DNA of 64,000 nt, from assembly GCF_004114915.1 (NCBI RefSeq), contig NZ_CP022219.1, positions 836,501-900,500 on the forward strand, read 5' to 3'. Both the position numbers and the translations under genes were made by a program. Below, one piece after another: positions 18,059 to 27,140 of the stretch (the stretch's first letter is position 1; each line of letters opens with the position of its first letter). Source of the stretch: Bradyrhizobium guangxiense. GTDB taxonomy: Bacteria; Pseudomonadota; Alphaproteobacteria; Rhizobiales; Xanthobacteraceae. Below the pieces are notes generated by a model. The model was given only the letters and a program-made list of their open reading frames with translations, searched no databases and was not told where the DNA came from.

Positions 18059-19240
18059 TCAAGGATTTCGGCGAGAGCCTGCAGCGCGTTCGAGGACGGT
18101 ATCCTCGTCCGACCAGGTCCAGCGTCCGCCTCCACCGCGTTTGGCGACGTAGAGGGCGCGGTCGACTCGCTCCAGCAGCTGCGAGGCCTTCGCTGCGGTC
18201 ACCGCGCCGGTGCTGACGAGAATGCCAGCGCTCGCCGCGATGCGGACCGGAATGTCCGCCAGCAGGAATGGCATCGAGAGATCGCGAATGGCCTGGCGCG
18301 CCAGCGCGAGCGCCTCCTTGCGGCCGTCGTCGCCTGCCGCAACCGGCCTGAGCATCAGGAACTCGTCGCCGCCGAAACGTGCTGCGATGCCGCCGCCGCC
18401 GACGCAGAGCGACAGCCGCTCCGCCACCTGACGCAGCAGGTCGTCGCCGGCTTGATGGCCGTGACGGTCGTTGATCGGCTTGAAGCCGTCGAGATCGATG
18501 GCGACGATGGCGAAGTCGCCCTGTGTGTCTGCCAGCGTCTGGAAGAACGCGGCGCGGTTCGGCAGTCCCGTGAGGAAGTCGTGGGTGGCCTGCCGCGCCA
18601 GGCGGTGCTTGGCTTCGAGGCGCTCCACGAAAGCGGCGCTGAGGTGCTTGGAGGCCTCGCGCAGGGTCAGCCAGAAGAACACCAGCATGATGGCGCCGAT
18701 CTTGTAGGCGAATTCGGGCCTCAACAGGCCGCCGACGATGGTCGGCAGCAACAGGACGGCCGCCGTGTTGAGGATGATCCACGGACGGATCGCCGCGCGC
18801 GAAACCATGCCGACGCAGAACGACATCGAGAGCCCGAACGCGATCCAGGCACCGGGGGCGTCGTCGATCTCGAGCGCGCGATAGGAGAGCAGGCCGAGCG
18901 CAAGGCCGAAGGCGGAGGCGCCGGCCCCGTAAAGCCGTTCCCAGCGGATCACGTCGGCATCGGAGAATTGAGCCGCGCGCGACCGGTAGCGGAACAGGGA
19001 ATAGATGCGGGCCGCGGCCGTGATGAAGATGAAGAGCGAGATCGCGGCGTAGCCGATATCGCCGCTCATAACGGTCAACGCCACGGCACCCGTCACCGAG
19101 GTGACGCCGATGGCGAACACCTGCGGTAGCGATGTGTACAGGAGATCGACGAGCTCGCGCCGAATGCGCGGATCGGGATGCAAATACCTGGACAGCACTG
19201 TGAGAGGCATGCCGGCACCATCGCCGTCACTCCCTAACAT
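18059..19240 (-). CDS. Membrane-bound diguanylate cyclase (GGDEF)
   Basis: This 393-residue protein has about six hydrophobic segments in residues 35-205 and a GGDEF domain at about 215-375. The motif is intact as RFGGDEFLML, and substrate-binding features such as DLDGFKPINDRHGH are present, so cyclic di-GMP synthesis is expected. The residues just before GGDEF are Gly-rich (CVGGGGIAAR) and no RxxD inhibitory site is visible, so product feedback through a classical I-site is unlikely. Starts at 19240 and 19210 are both possible. Neither has a strong ribosome site. The input signal of the membrane part is unknown. Confidence 0.88.
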   Translation of the reverse strand: MLGSDGDGAGMPLTVLSRYLHPDPRIRRELVDLLYTSLPQVFAIGVTSVTGAVALTVMSGDIGYAAISLFIFITAAARIYSLFRYRSRAAQFSDADVIRWERLYGAGASAFGLALGLLSYRALEIDDAPGAWIAFGLSMSFCVGMVSRAAIRPWIILNTAAVLLLPTIVGGLLRPEFAYKIGAIMLVFFWLTLREASKHLSAAFVERLEAKHRLARQATHDFLTGLPNRAAFFQTLADTQGDFAIVAIDLDGFKPINDRHGHQAGDDLLRQVAERLSLCVGGGGIAARFGGDEFLMLRPVAAGDDGRKEALALARQAIRDLSMPFLLADIPVRIAASAGILVSTGAVTAAKASQLLERVDRALYVAKRGGGGRWTWSDEDTVLERAAGSRRNP

Positions 19241-19386
19241 AGGGTAGGAGAGTGACGCGACATGCTAGCCGGCGTGCAACATCCTTAAGGAGTGGTCAAT
19301 GCCAAACTTGCCGACGATTTCCTCGCATGTTAGCAGCGATTGACGAGGCCTTGCAGCGCCCCGATGTCCTGGGAATCTTGCCCGCC

Positions 19387-20262
19387 ATGTCCGAATTTCG
19401 CGGTGTCTTCCCCTATCTGGTCTCACCCGTCGATGCCGGCGGCATCGTGCGCACCGAAGTCCTCGGCAAGCTCTGCGACGACTTGATCGGCGCCGGGGTG
19501 CACGGCTTGACGCCGCTCGGCTCGACCGGCGAATTCGCCTACCTCAATGCGGCGCAACGCAGCGCGGTCGTGCAGACCACGATCGAGGCCGCGAAGGGCC
19601 GCGTGCCTGTCGTGGCGGGCGGCGCCTCGACCTCGACGGCGGACGCGGTGGCGCAGGCGAAAGCGTACCAGAAGTGTGGGGCCGACGGCATCCTCGCGAT
19701 CCTGGAAGCGTATTTCCCGCTCGCTGACGCCCAGGTCGGATCCTACTTCCGGGCCATTGCGGATGCCGTCGATATTCCCGTCGTCATCTACACCAACCCG
19801 CAATTTCAGCGCTCCGATCTGACGCTCGACGTCATCGCGAGCCTCGCCGAGCATCCGCGCATCGGCTACATCAAGGATGCCTCGACCAACACGGGCCGGC
19901 TGCTCTCGATCATGAACCGCTGCGGGGACGCCTTGCGCGTGTTCTCGGCCTCAGCCCATATTCCGGCTGCGGTGATGCTGATCGGCGGGCTCGGGTGGAT
20001 GGCGGGACCTGCTTGCATCATCCCGCGCCAGAGCGTCATGCTCTACGAGCTCTGCAAGGCCGGCCGTTGGGACGAGGCCATGGTGCTCCAGCGCCGGCTC
20101 TGGCGCATCAACGAAGCCTTCGCCCGCTTCAACCTCGCCGCCTGCATCAAGGCGGGGCTTGCGATCCAGGGCTACGACGTCGGCGCCCCCATTCCGCCGC
20201 AGGCCCCGCTGACGGCGGACGCGCGCAAGGTCGTGGAAGCGGCGCTGCGGGAGCTGGCGTAG
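19387..20262 (+). CDS. Dihydrodipicolinate synthase family (DapA-like) aldolase/lyase
   Basis: This 291-residue TIM-barrel protein belongs to the DapA/N-acetylneuraminate lyase superfamily. The pyruvate-binding GSTGEF motif lies near residue 45, the conserved Tyr in VVIYTNP near 135, and the Schiff-base Lys in GYIKDAS near 163. These support class I aldolase chemistry with pyruvate or a 2-oxo acid. It stands alone, away from lysine biosynthesis genes, and differs in the strands that follow, so it is probably a catabolic member rather than the lysine enzyme. The ATG at 19387 gives normal length. An ATG at 19327 would add 20 residues. Confidence 0.85.
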   Translation: MSEFRGVFPYLVSPVDAGGIVRTEVLGKLCDDLIGAGVHGLTPLGSTGEFAYLNAAQRSAVVQTTIEAAKGRVPVVAGGASTSTADAVAQAKAYQKCGADGILAILEAYFPLADAQVGSYFRAIADAVDIPVVIYTNPQFQRSDLTLDVIASLAEHPRIGYIKDASTNTGRLLSIMNRCGDALRVFSASAHIPAAVMLIGGLGWMAGPACIIPRQSVMLYELCKAGRWDEAMVLQRRLWRINEAFARFNLAACIKAGLAIQGYDVGAPIPPQAPLTADARKVVEAALRELA

Positions 20263-20264
20263 CT

Positions 20265-20363
20265 GTCATTCCGGGGCGTCCGCAGGACGAACCCGGAATC
20301 TCGAGATTCTCAGGTGCGCAATTGCGCACCATAGTTCGATGCTGCGCATCGCCCCGGAATGAC
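20265..20363. repeat. Palindromic intergenic repeat (GTCATTCCGGGG/CCCCGGAATGAC family)
   Basis: The ends GTCATTCCGGGGCG and CGCCCCGGAATGAC are complementary. Inside are ACCCGGAATCTCGAGATTCT and a GTGCGCAATTGCGCAC palindrome. Related copies lie at 26349-26422 and 48048-48148. The rest of the gap to 20484 shows nothing else I can name. Confidence 0.88.
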
Positions 20364-20484
20364 GGTGGCTTTGGGGACATGCCGAAATCGTGGATATCCC
20401 GCCCAAAACCGCGACTGGTGCGCCGTTGGTCGATCCGCTAAAAGGCTGCCCGCAGTTTCGAAAAGACCCTGAGGACCCCACGGA

Positions 20485-22809
20485 ATGAACATTCTTCCCG
20501 GCAATTTGCGTTTCGGAGCGGGCCAGCCCGTCAAGCGTTTGGAAGACCAGCGGCTGCTCACCGGGAAGGGGCAATTCATCGACGACAAGCCGCAAGACGG
20601 CGCGCTGTGGTTGCACGTGCTGCGCTCGCCGCATGCCCACGCCAAGATCGCCTCGATCGACACCAGCGCCGCGGCCGCGATGCCCGGCGTCACTGCGATC
20701 TATACCGGGGCCGATCTCGTCAAGGACGATATCGGCAGCATCCCGACCCTCAGCATCTTCAAGCGCCCCGACGGCAAGCCGATGACGGTGCCGCCGCGCC
20801 GTCTGCTGGCCCATGAGGTCGTGCGCTACGCCGGCGAAGCGGTGGCCGCCGTTGTGGCTGCCTCCCGCGCGGAAGCGCAAAGCGCGGCCGAGGCGATCGT
20901 CGTCGAATATGACGTGCAGCCGGCAGTGGTCGATCCCGCCGAAGCCGTCAAGCCTGGCGCGCCCGTGGTCTGGCCGGAAGCGCCCGACAACATCGTCGGC
21001 GCGATGTCCTACGGCGATGCCGCCAAGGTCGACGAGGCGTTTGCCAAGGCCGCGCATACGGTCGAGCTCGATCTCGTCAGCCAGCGCCTCGTTCCCTCCG
21101 CGATGGAGCCGCGCTCGACCATTGCCGAGATCGACAAGAAGTCAGGCCGTCTCCTGCTGCACGTGCAATCGCAGACGCCGGCCTCGACCCGCGACGTGCT
21201 GGCTGAGGCCGTGCTGAAGCGTCCCAAGGACAGCGTGCGCGTGCTGGTCGGCGACATCGGCGGCGGCTTTGGCCAGAAGACCAACCTCTATCCCGAGGAC
21301 GGCATCGTCGCCTACGCCGCGACCAAGCTGAACAAGAAGATCCGCTGGCGCGGTGACCGCACCGACGAGTTCGTCGGCGGCACTCACGGCCGCGATCTTA
21401 CCTCCACGGCGTCCTTCGCGCTGGACGAGAAGGGCAAGGTGCTGGCCTATCGCGTCAAGTCGATCGGCTGCACCGGCGCCTACTCCTCGGGCGCGGCGAA
21501 TATCATCCCGTTGGTGCTCGGGCCGTTCGTGCAGACCGGCGTCTATGACCTGCCGCTGGTGCATTTCGAGGTGCAGTCGGTGATGACCCACACCGCGCCG
21601 GTCGGCGCCTATCGCGGCGCGGGTCGCCCTGAAGCGGTGTTCATCGTCGAGCGCCTGTTCGACGCCGCTGCGCGAAAAATCGGCATGGATCCGCGTGCGA
21701 TCCGCAAAGCCAACTACATCAAGCCGGCGCAGCTGCCCTACACCAATGCGGCAGGGCAAGTCTACGATTCCGGCGCGTTCGCGCATATGCTCGACCGCGC
21801 CGTGAAGCTCGCGGACTGGGACGGCTTTGCCGCGCGCAAGAAGGCGGCGAAGAAGAAGGGCCTGCTCTACGGCCGCGGTCTCACCTCCTACATCGAATGG
21901 ACCGGCGGCCGTGCCCATACCGAGAAGGTCAGCCTGCACGCCACCTCGCAAGGCCGCGTCGTGCTGCATTCCGGCACCATGGCGATGGGGCAGGGCTTGC
22001 AGACCACCTACACCCAGATGATCTCCGACACGCTCGGCATTCCCATGGAGAAGATCGACGTGGTGCAGGGCGACACTGATCTTGCCATGGGTTTCGGCAG
22101 CGTCGGCTCGCGTTCGCTGTTCGTGGGCGGCACCGCGGTCGCGGTCTCCTCCAATGATCTGATCCAGAAGGCGCGCGAGAAGGCGGCGAACGTGCTGGAG
22201 ACCTCGATCGAGGACATCGAGTATCAGGGCGGCATGCTCACCGTGGTCGGCACCGACCGCCGCATCAGCCTGTTCGATCTCGCCGAGAAGGAGAGCGGTG
22301 CCAAGCTCAGCGTCGATTCCGAAGGCGAGGTCGACGGGCCGAGCTGGCCGAACGGCACGCATATCTGCGAGGTCGAGATCGATCCGGAGACCGGGGTCTC
22401 CAAGGTCGTGCGCTACACCACGGTCGACGACGTCGGCGTCGCCGTGAACCCGATGCTGGTCACCGGCCAGATCCATGGTGGCGTCGCGCAAGGCATCGGC
22501 CAGGCGCTGTATGAGGGCGCGTCCTATGACGCTGACGGCCAGCTGCTGACCGCGAGCTACCAGGACTACTGCATCCCGCGCGCCGACGACGTCCCGCCGA
22601 TTGTAGTGACGCTGGACGATTCCGCGCCCTGCCGCACCAATCCGCTCGGCGCCAAGGGCTGCGGCGAATCCGGCGCCATCGGCGGCCCGCCCTGCGTCAC
22701 CAACGGCGTGATGGACGCACTCGCCGAGCTCGGCATCACCCAGCTCAATACGCCGCTGACGCCGCAGAAGATCTGGCAGGCGATCAGGGACGCGAAGGCA
22801 GCGGGTTAG
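20485..22809 (+). CDS. Xanthine dehydrogenase family molybdopterin-binding (large) subunit, CoxL form II type
   Basis: This 774-residue protein is a complete molybdenum hydroxylase large subunit. The start (GQPVKRLEDQRLLTGKGQFIDD), GGGFGQK near residue 262, and the active-site loop VGAYRGAGRPEA are clear. That loop has AYRGAGR instead of the CO-dehydrogenase type AYRCSFR, which places it in the form II group with unknown substrates. The catalytic Glu is in GAKGCGESGAIGGPP near residue 720. Partner FAD and 2Fe-2S subunits are not adjacent, so they must be encoded elsewhere or supplied by a paralogous complex. It sits between two palindromic repeats and appears to be a single-gene unit. Confidence 0.9.
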   Translation: MNILPGNLRFGAGQPVKRLEDQRLLTGKGQFIDDKPQDGALWLHVLRSPHAHAKIASIDTSAAAAMPGVTAIYTGADLVKDDIGSIPTLSIFKRPDGKPMTVPPRRLLAHEVVRYAGEAVAAVVAASRAEAQSAAEAIVVEYDVQPAVVDPAEAVKPGAPVVWPEAPDNIVGAMSYGDAAKVDEAFAKAAHTVELDLVSQRLVPSAMEPRSTIAEIDKKSGRLLLHVQSQTPASTRDVLAEAVLKRPKDSVRVLVGDIGGGFGQKTNLYPEDGIVAYAATKLNKKIRWRGDRTDEFVGGTHGRDLTSTASFALDEKGKVLAYRVKSIGCTGAYSSGAANIIPLVLGPFVQTGVYDLPLVHFEVQSVMTHTAPVGAYRGAGRPEAVFIVERLFDAAARKIGMDPRAIRKANYIKPAQLPYTNAAGQVYDSGAFAHMLDRAVKLADWDGFAARKKAAKKKGLLYGRGLTSYIEWTGGRAHTEKVSLHATSQGRVVLHSGTMAMGQGLQTTYTQMISDTLGIPMEKIDVVQGDTDLAMGFGSVGSRSLFVGGTAVAVSSNDLIQKAREKAANVLETSIEDIEYQGGMLTVVGTDRRISLFDLAEKESGAKLSVDSEGEVDGPSWPNGTHICEVEIDPETGVSKVVRYTTVDDVGVAVNPMLVTGQIHGGVAQGIGQALYEGASYDADGQLLTASYQDYCIPRADDVPPIVVTLDDSAPCRTNPLGAKGCGESGAIGGPPCVTNGVMDALAELGITQLNTPLTPQKIWQAIRDAKAAG

Positions 22810-22851
22810 CCGCAGCGCTTTGTTGCGCTGGTTGTCGCGGCACATTTAACT

Positions 22852-23007
22852 GTCGTCCCGGACAAGCGCGCCATAAGCGCGCGCCGATCCGGGACCCATA
22901 GCCACAGGGAGTGGTTGTGGCGCCAAGTCGGTAACTCCGAGTCCCCGTAACCGCATCTTCCTGTGGCTATGGGTCCCGGATCTGCGCTTACGCTTGTCCC
23001 GGACGAC
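22852..23007. repeat. Long palindromic intergenic repeat (GTCGTCCCGGACAAGCG family)
   Basis: The outer arms GTCGTCCCGGACAAGCG and CGCTTGTCCCGGACGAC are nearly complementary, and inner arms GGGACCCATAGCCACAGG and CCTGTGGCTATGGGTCCC pair perfectly. The closest relative in the window is at 41743-41896. It separates two convergent genes. Confidence 0.9.
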
Positions 23008-23031
23008 GGCGGAGGGGGCGCGCCAGGTTGG

Positions 23032-24228
23032 CTAAATCCCCAGCATCATCTTCGCGATGATATCGCGCTGGATCTCCGAGGTGCCGCCGAAGATGGTGTA
23101 GGCGCGGCCGTTGAGATATTCCGGCACCACCGTCAGCATCTCCTCGGGCGTCGCCGGCTCGTGGTTGAGCTTGTAGAGCGGGCGCATCGGCTCGATGGCG
23201 AGCGCGTCGTGACCGATCACGTCGACACCCAGCCGCGTCACGGCTTTGCGGATCTCGCTGTTGCGCAGCTTCAGGATCGACGACACCGCGCCGGGATTCT
23301 GTCCCGTCTGCAGCGCCGAGAGCACGCGCAGCTCGGTCATCTCCAGCGCGTCGATGTCGATCTCGACCTCGGAGATCCGCGTCGCGATATCGGGACTGTC
23401 GATGGCGCGGCCCGTCAAATCGGACTCGGCAAGATCGGCGATCGCCTTCAGCCCCTCGCGCAGCTTGGCCGAGGCAATGCCCGAGCCGCGCTCGAACTCG
23501 AGCAGATATTTGCCGTAGGTCCAGCCCTTGCCTTCGTCGCCGACGCGGTTGGCCACGGGGACGCGCACGTCGTCGAAGAACACCTGGTTGACCTCGTGGT
23601 CGCCGCCGATGGTGAGGATGGGGCGGGTGGTGATGCCCGGCGTCTTCATGTCGATCAGGATGAAGCTGATGCCGTCCTGCTGCCGCGGCCCGTCGCTGGT
23701 GCGCACCAGCGCGAACATGCGGTTGGCATGGTGCGCATGCGTGGTCCAGATCTTGGTGCCGTTGATGATGTAGTCGTCGCCGTCGCGCACCGCGCGCGTC
23801 TTCAGCGAGGAGAGATCCGAGCCGGAGCCCGGCTCGGAATAGCCCTGGCACCAATAATCCTCGCCGGAGAGAATCCGCGGCAGGTAGAAATTCTTCTGCC
23901 CCGGCGAGCCGAAGCCGATGATGACGGGCCCGACCATCTTCACGCCCATGACATTGACATTGGGCACGCCGGCGCGAGCACATTCGGTTTCGAAGATCCA
24001 GCGCTGCGCCGGCGTCCAGTCCGGCCCGCCATATTCGACCGGCCAGCCCGGCGCGCCCCAGCCATTGGCGTGCAGCGCGCGTTGCCAGGCCATGCCGATG
24101 TCAGGATCGGAGAACACCGACGGCGTCAGCGCGGTCGCGCGCTTCATCTCCTCGGTGAGGTTCTTGGCGATGAAGCCGCGCACCTCGCTCTGGAAGGCGC
24201 GCTCCTCGGCATTGAAACTGAGGTCCAT
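23032..24228 (-). CDS. Acyl-CoA dehydrogenase, PimC-like large subunit
   Basis: This 398-residue flavoprotein resembles the large subunit of heterodimeric acyl-CoA dehydrogenases such as pimeloyl-CoA dehydrogenase PimC. Family blocks include the FAD-binding CQGYSEPGSGSDLSSLKT and the C-terminal YTIFGGTSEIQRDIIAK. The medium-chain catalytic Glu position in that last block is Gly, so the base must be elsewhere; LEFERGSGIASAK carries a Glu at the isovaleryl-CoA-dehydrogenase-type site. The gene starts 15 bases after the small-subunit gene, within a three-gene operon headed by the enoyl-CoA hydratase homologue. The gene order differs from the known pim operon, so the substrate is not assumed to be pimeloyl-CoA. 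Confidence 0.87.
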   Translation of the reverse strand: MDLSFNAEERAFQSEVRGFIAKNLTEEMKRATALTPSVFSDPDIGMAWQRALHANGWGAPGWPVEYGGPDWTPAQRWIFETECARAGVPNVNVMGVKMVGPVIIGFGSPGQKNFYLPRILSGEDYWCQGYSEPGSGSDLSSLKTRAVRDGDDYIINGTKIWTTHAHHANRMFALVRTSDGPRQQDGISFILIDMKTPGITTRPILTIGGDHEVNQVFFDDVRVPVANRVGDEGKGWTYGKYLLEFERGSGIASAKLREGLKAIADLAESDLTGRAIDSPDIATRISEVEIDIDALEMTELRVLSALQTGQNPGAVSSILKLRNSEIRKAVTRLGVDVIGHDALAIEPMRPLYKLNHEPATPEEMLTVVPEYLNGRAYTIFGGTSEIQRDIIAKMMLGI

Positions 24229-24243
24229 GAGGCTCTCCCGGTG

Positions 24244-25383
24244 TCAGGCCCTGCGGCCAAGCTCGGCGTGGCGGGCATAATGATGCGCGCTGCCGCCGAA
24301 CAGCGTGTCGAAGGCGACGAGCCGCTTGAAATAGGCGCCGACCTCCAGCTCCTCGGTGACGCCCATGCCGCCGTGAAGCTGGATCGACTGCTCGCCGACG
24401 AAGCGCGCGCATTTGCCGATCTTCGCCTTCGCGCCCGACGCGGCCCGCGCCCGCTCGATCGGCGCAGCTTCCAGCTTCAGCGCAGCCCGCAGCGCCATCG
24501 AGCGCGCCTCGTCGACCTGCATCGCCATGTCGGCGAGGCGATGGCGGATCACCTGGTTGGCCGAGAGCGGCCGGCCGAACTGCTTTCTGATCTTGGTGTA
24601 TTCGAGCGTGGTCTCCAGCAGCGTCTGCATGATGCCGATCGCTTCCGCACCCAACGCGGCCATGGCACCATCCACCGCCCATTCGATCGCCGGCAGCGCA
24701 TCGCGGCCGTCGCCGAGCAGCGCGTCCTCGGGCAGATGCACGTCGGACAGCTCGATGTTGCAGGCACGCCCGCCGCCGAGGCGGGCGTAGTCGGAGATGC
24801 CGAGGCCCGGCGCCGTTGCCGGCATCACGAACAGGCCGATCCGCCCCGAGGGCCCATGATGGTCGTGCAGAGTTGCGGAGACGATGATCTCATCGGCGGC
24901 GTGGCCGTCGAGCACCGCGATCTTGCTGCCGGAAAGGCGCCAGCCTTGCGCCGTCTTGTTGGCGCTGGTTGCGACCTTGGCGAGATCGAACCTTGCCGCG
25001 CGCTCGGAATGCGCAAACGCAAGCTTCAGTGATCCGTCCGCGACCTTGGGCAGGCTCGCCTCCTTCTGCTCCGCGGTGCCGCATCTGGCGATCAGCGCGG
25101 CGCCCAGCACCACGGTCGCGACATAGGGCTCCGATACCAGCCCGCGGCCGAAGGCTTCCATCAGGATGCCGATCTCGACCGCGCCGCCGCCGAGCCCGCC
25201 GAGCTCTTCGGGCAGCGGCAGCGCCAGCCAGCCGAGCTCGGCGAATTGCTTCCACACCGCAGGGCTGAAGCCGAGCGGATCGTTTGCCATCTTGCGGCGA
25301 TGATCGGCATCATAGCTGCCGGCCACAAAGCGCTCCGCGCTGTCGCGCAGCAGCTTCTGCTCGTCGCTGAGATTGAGGTCCAT
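24244..25383 (-). CDS. Acyl-CoA dehydrogenase, PimD-like small subunit
   Basis: This 379-residue partner subunit has the N-terminal acyl-CoA dehydrogenase fold (LSDEQKLLRDSAERFVAG, FAELGWLALPLPEELGGLGG) but weak FAD and active-site motifs, as is usual for the small half of PimCD-type heterodimers. The C-terminal region GGMGVTEELEVGAYFKRL is typical of this subunit. It starts five bases after the enoyl-CoA hydratase gene stop and is followed 15 bases later by the large-subunit gene, so the three are co-transcribed. The heterodimer is inferred from the family and the arrangement. Confidence 0.87.
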   Translation of the reverse strand: MDLNLSDEQKLLRDSAERFVAGSYDADHRRKMANDPLGFSPAVWKQFAELGWLALPLPEELGGLGGGAVEIGILMEAFGRGLVSEPYVATVVLGAALIARCGTAEQKEASLPKVADGSLKLAFAHSERAARFDLAKVATSANKTAQGWRLSGSKIAVLDGHAADEIIVSATLHDHHGPSGRIGLFVMPATAPGLGISDYARLGGGRACNIELSDVHLPEDALLGDGRDALPAIEWAVDGAMAALGAEAIGIMQTLLETTLEYTKIRKQFGRPLSANQVIRHRLADMAMQVDEARSMALRAALKLEAAPIERARAASGAKAKIGKCARFVGEQSIQLHGGMGVTEELEVGAYFKRLVAFDTLFGGSAHHYARHAELGRRA

Positions 25384-25388
25384 GGCGT

Positions 25389-26243
25389 CTACTCCGCCGC
25401 CGCGGGCGGCTTGCGCACGGAGGGATGCAGGCCGGATGGATCGACGATCATGCCGAACTCCTGAAGATTATGGGCGTGGCAGAGCTGGTGCAGGGCGAAG
25501 GCCTGGTCGATCGCGGCAGGCTGGCCCATCACGTCAACCGAGCGGTTGACCGCTTCCTTGGTCAGCTTGAGTGCGAAGGACGGCTTTGCCGCGATCCGGC
25601 GTGCCAGCTCCAGCACGCGTGATGACAGTTCCGCGCGCGGCACGACCTGATTGACCATTCCGAGCTGGTGCGCTTCTAGCGCGCTCCAGCTGTCGGCCGT
25701 GAACAGGAACTCCTTGGCCTTGCGCGGGCCCAGCTCCCAGGGGTGCACGAACCATTCGACGCCGCAGACGCCCATGGTCACGACGGGGTCGCAGAACTGG
25801 GCGTCGTCGCTGGCGATGATGAGGTCGCAGGCCCAGGCCAGCATCAGCCCGCCGGCGATGCACTTGCCGTGCACCTCGGCAATGGTCGGCTTTGCCAGGT
25901 TGCGCCAGCGCCGCGTGATCTGGAGATAAATTTCCTGCTCGCGCGCGAACCGGCCGTGCGCGTTCGGCTCGGCGAAACCGCCCCAATTGCCGATCGGTGG
26001 AAAATCGACGCCGGCGGCGTTCTTGCCGCCGGGACGGAGGTCATGACCGGAGGAGAAGTGCGGGCCGTTCCCGGCGAGAATAATCACCTTGACCGCATCA
26101 TCCTGCACCGCCGCATCGAAGGCGGCGTTGAGGTCGTAGGTCATTTGCAGGTTCTGCGCGTTGCGGGCCTCGGGCCGGTTCATCACGACCCGGGTGATCG
26201 CGGGCTCAGGCCTCTCCACGAGGACGGTCTCGAACGAGGTCAT
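25389..26243 (-). CDS. Enoyl-CoA hydratase/isomerase family protein lacking both canonical catalytic glutamates
   Basis: This 284-residue crotonase-fold protein leads the acyl-CoA dehydrogenase operon. The oxyanion-hole regions are normal (FSSGHDLRPGG near residue 65, GKCIAGGLMLAWACDL near 130). However, alignment with rat mitochondrial hydratase puts Met 134 at the Glu144 position and Val 154 at the Glu164 position. The Glu in GVEWFVHPWELG is a possible replacement. It may therefore be a different crotonase activity (isomerase, thioesterase or decarboxylase) rather than a hydratase. AGGGG precedes the ATG. The family is certain; the reaction is not. Confidence 0.83.
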   Translation of the reverse strand: MTSFETVLVERPEPAITRVVMNRPEARNAQNLQMTYDLNAAFDAAVQDDAVKVIILAGNGPHFSSGHDLRPGGKNAAGVDFPPIGNWGGFAEPNAHGRFAREQEIYLQITRRWRNLAKPTIAEVHGKCIAGGLMLAWACDLIIASDDAQFCDPVVTMGVCGVEWFVHPWELGPRKAKEFLFTADSWSALEAHQLGMVNQVVPRAELSSRVLELARRIAAKPSFALKLTKEAVNRSVDVMGQPAAIDQAFALHQLCHAHNLQEFGMIVDPSGLHPSVRKPPAAAE

Positions 26244-26348
26244 GACGTTCCCCTTGGCTTTTCCGCTTTGTTTGGCGGGAGTTGACTATGTCGGCCTGCG
26301 ATAGGCAAGAGGCTTGCGTCAGCCGGCTGGAGCGCCCCATCCACCGCA

Positions 26349-26422
26349 GTCATTCCGGGATGGTCCGAAGGACCAGACCCGGAATCTCGAGATTCCGGGT
26401 TCGCTTCGCGCCCCGGAATGAC
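26349..26422. repeat. Palindromic intergenic repeat (GTCATTCCGGG family, short copy)
   Basis: The outer arms GTCATTCCGGG and CCCCGGAATGAC enclose the palindrome CCCGGAATCTCGAGATTCCGGG. It is a shorter relative of 20265-20363 and lies in the divergent gap between the hydratase homologue and lemA-like genes. Confidence 0.88.
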
Positions 26423-26489
26423 ATCGGCAAGCTGGCGTCTTGCGTGTCCCATCTGGTAATTTGCACCAGATTCCACCGGGAGAAATTTG

Positions 26490-27098
26490 ATGCGCAAGAT
26501 CCTGACCGTGCTGGCAGCGCTGGCCTCGCTGAGCCTTACCAATTGCGGCTACAACGCGATCCAGAGCGAGGACGAGCAGATCAAGGCCAACTGGTCCGAG
26601 GTCGTGAACCAGTATCAGCGTCGTGCCGACCTCGTGCCCAATCTCGTCAACTCGGTGAAGGGCTTTGCGCAGCAGGAGAAGGACGTCCTGCTCGGCGTCA
26701 CCAATGCGCGCGCTAAGGTCGGCAGCATCCAGGCGACCCCGGAAGTGCTGAACGATCCGGCGGCCTTCCAGAAATTCCAGGCCGCCCAGGGCGAGCTCTC
26801 CAGCGCTCTTTCGCGCCTGCTGGTCGTCACCGAGAACTACCCGCAGCTGAAGTCCGATGCGTTGTTCAAGGATTTGATGTCGCAGCTCGAGGGCACCGAG
26901 AACCGCATCACGGTAGCGCGCAACCGCTACATCAAATCGGTGCAGGACTATAACGTCACCATCCGTTCCTTCCCGAGCAACCTCACCGCGATGATGTTCG
27001 GCTACAAGGAGAAGCCGAACTTCACGGTCGAGAACGAGAAGGCGATCTCGACCGCGCCGAAGGTGGATTTCAATCCGGCGCCCGCGCCGTCGAAGTAG
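26490..27098 (+). CDS. LemA family lipoprotein
   Basis: This 202-residue protein has a lipoprotein signal (hydrophobic core, then LSLTNCGY, with Cys near residue 19) and the LemA fold, a long antiparallel helical bundle (IKANWSEVVNQYQRRADLVPNLVNSV, ARNRYIKSVQDYNVTIRSFPSN). The ATG at 26490, after a GGGAGAAA site, is preferred to the TTG directly before it. It is followed by two TPM-domain genes, the usual LemA/YgcG association. LemA proteins are envelope proteins of uncertain function. Confidence 0.9.
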   Translation: MRKILTVLAALASLSLTNCGYNAIQSEDEQIKANWSEVVNQYQRRADLVPNLVNSVKGFAQQEKDVLLGVTNARAKVGSIQATPEVLNDPAAFQKFQAAQGELSSALSRLLVVTENYPQLKSDALFKDLMSQLEGTENRITVARNRYIKSVQDYNVTIRSFPSNLTAMMFGYKEKPNFTVENEKAISTAPKVDFNPAPAPSK

Positions 27099-27140
27099 CT
27101 GCTCGCCGTTTTGCGAATGTGCCAAGCTTCACACTCCGTC

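Noticed and set aside
22963..25032. A 689-codon open frame on the plus strand
   Set aside because: It lies opposite the acyl-CoA dehydrogenase pair, whose frames have clear family motifs. The long frame results from GC-rich codon bias on the other strand.
23032..26243. Naming the operon pimCD for pimelate breakdown
   Set aside because: The subunits look PimC/PimD-like, but the gene order and the neighbouring crotonase differ from the pim operon, and such pairs are widely paralogous in Bradyrhizobium.
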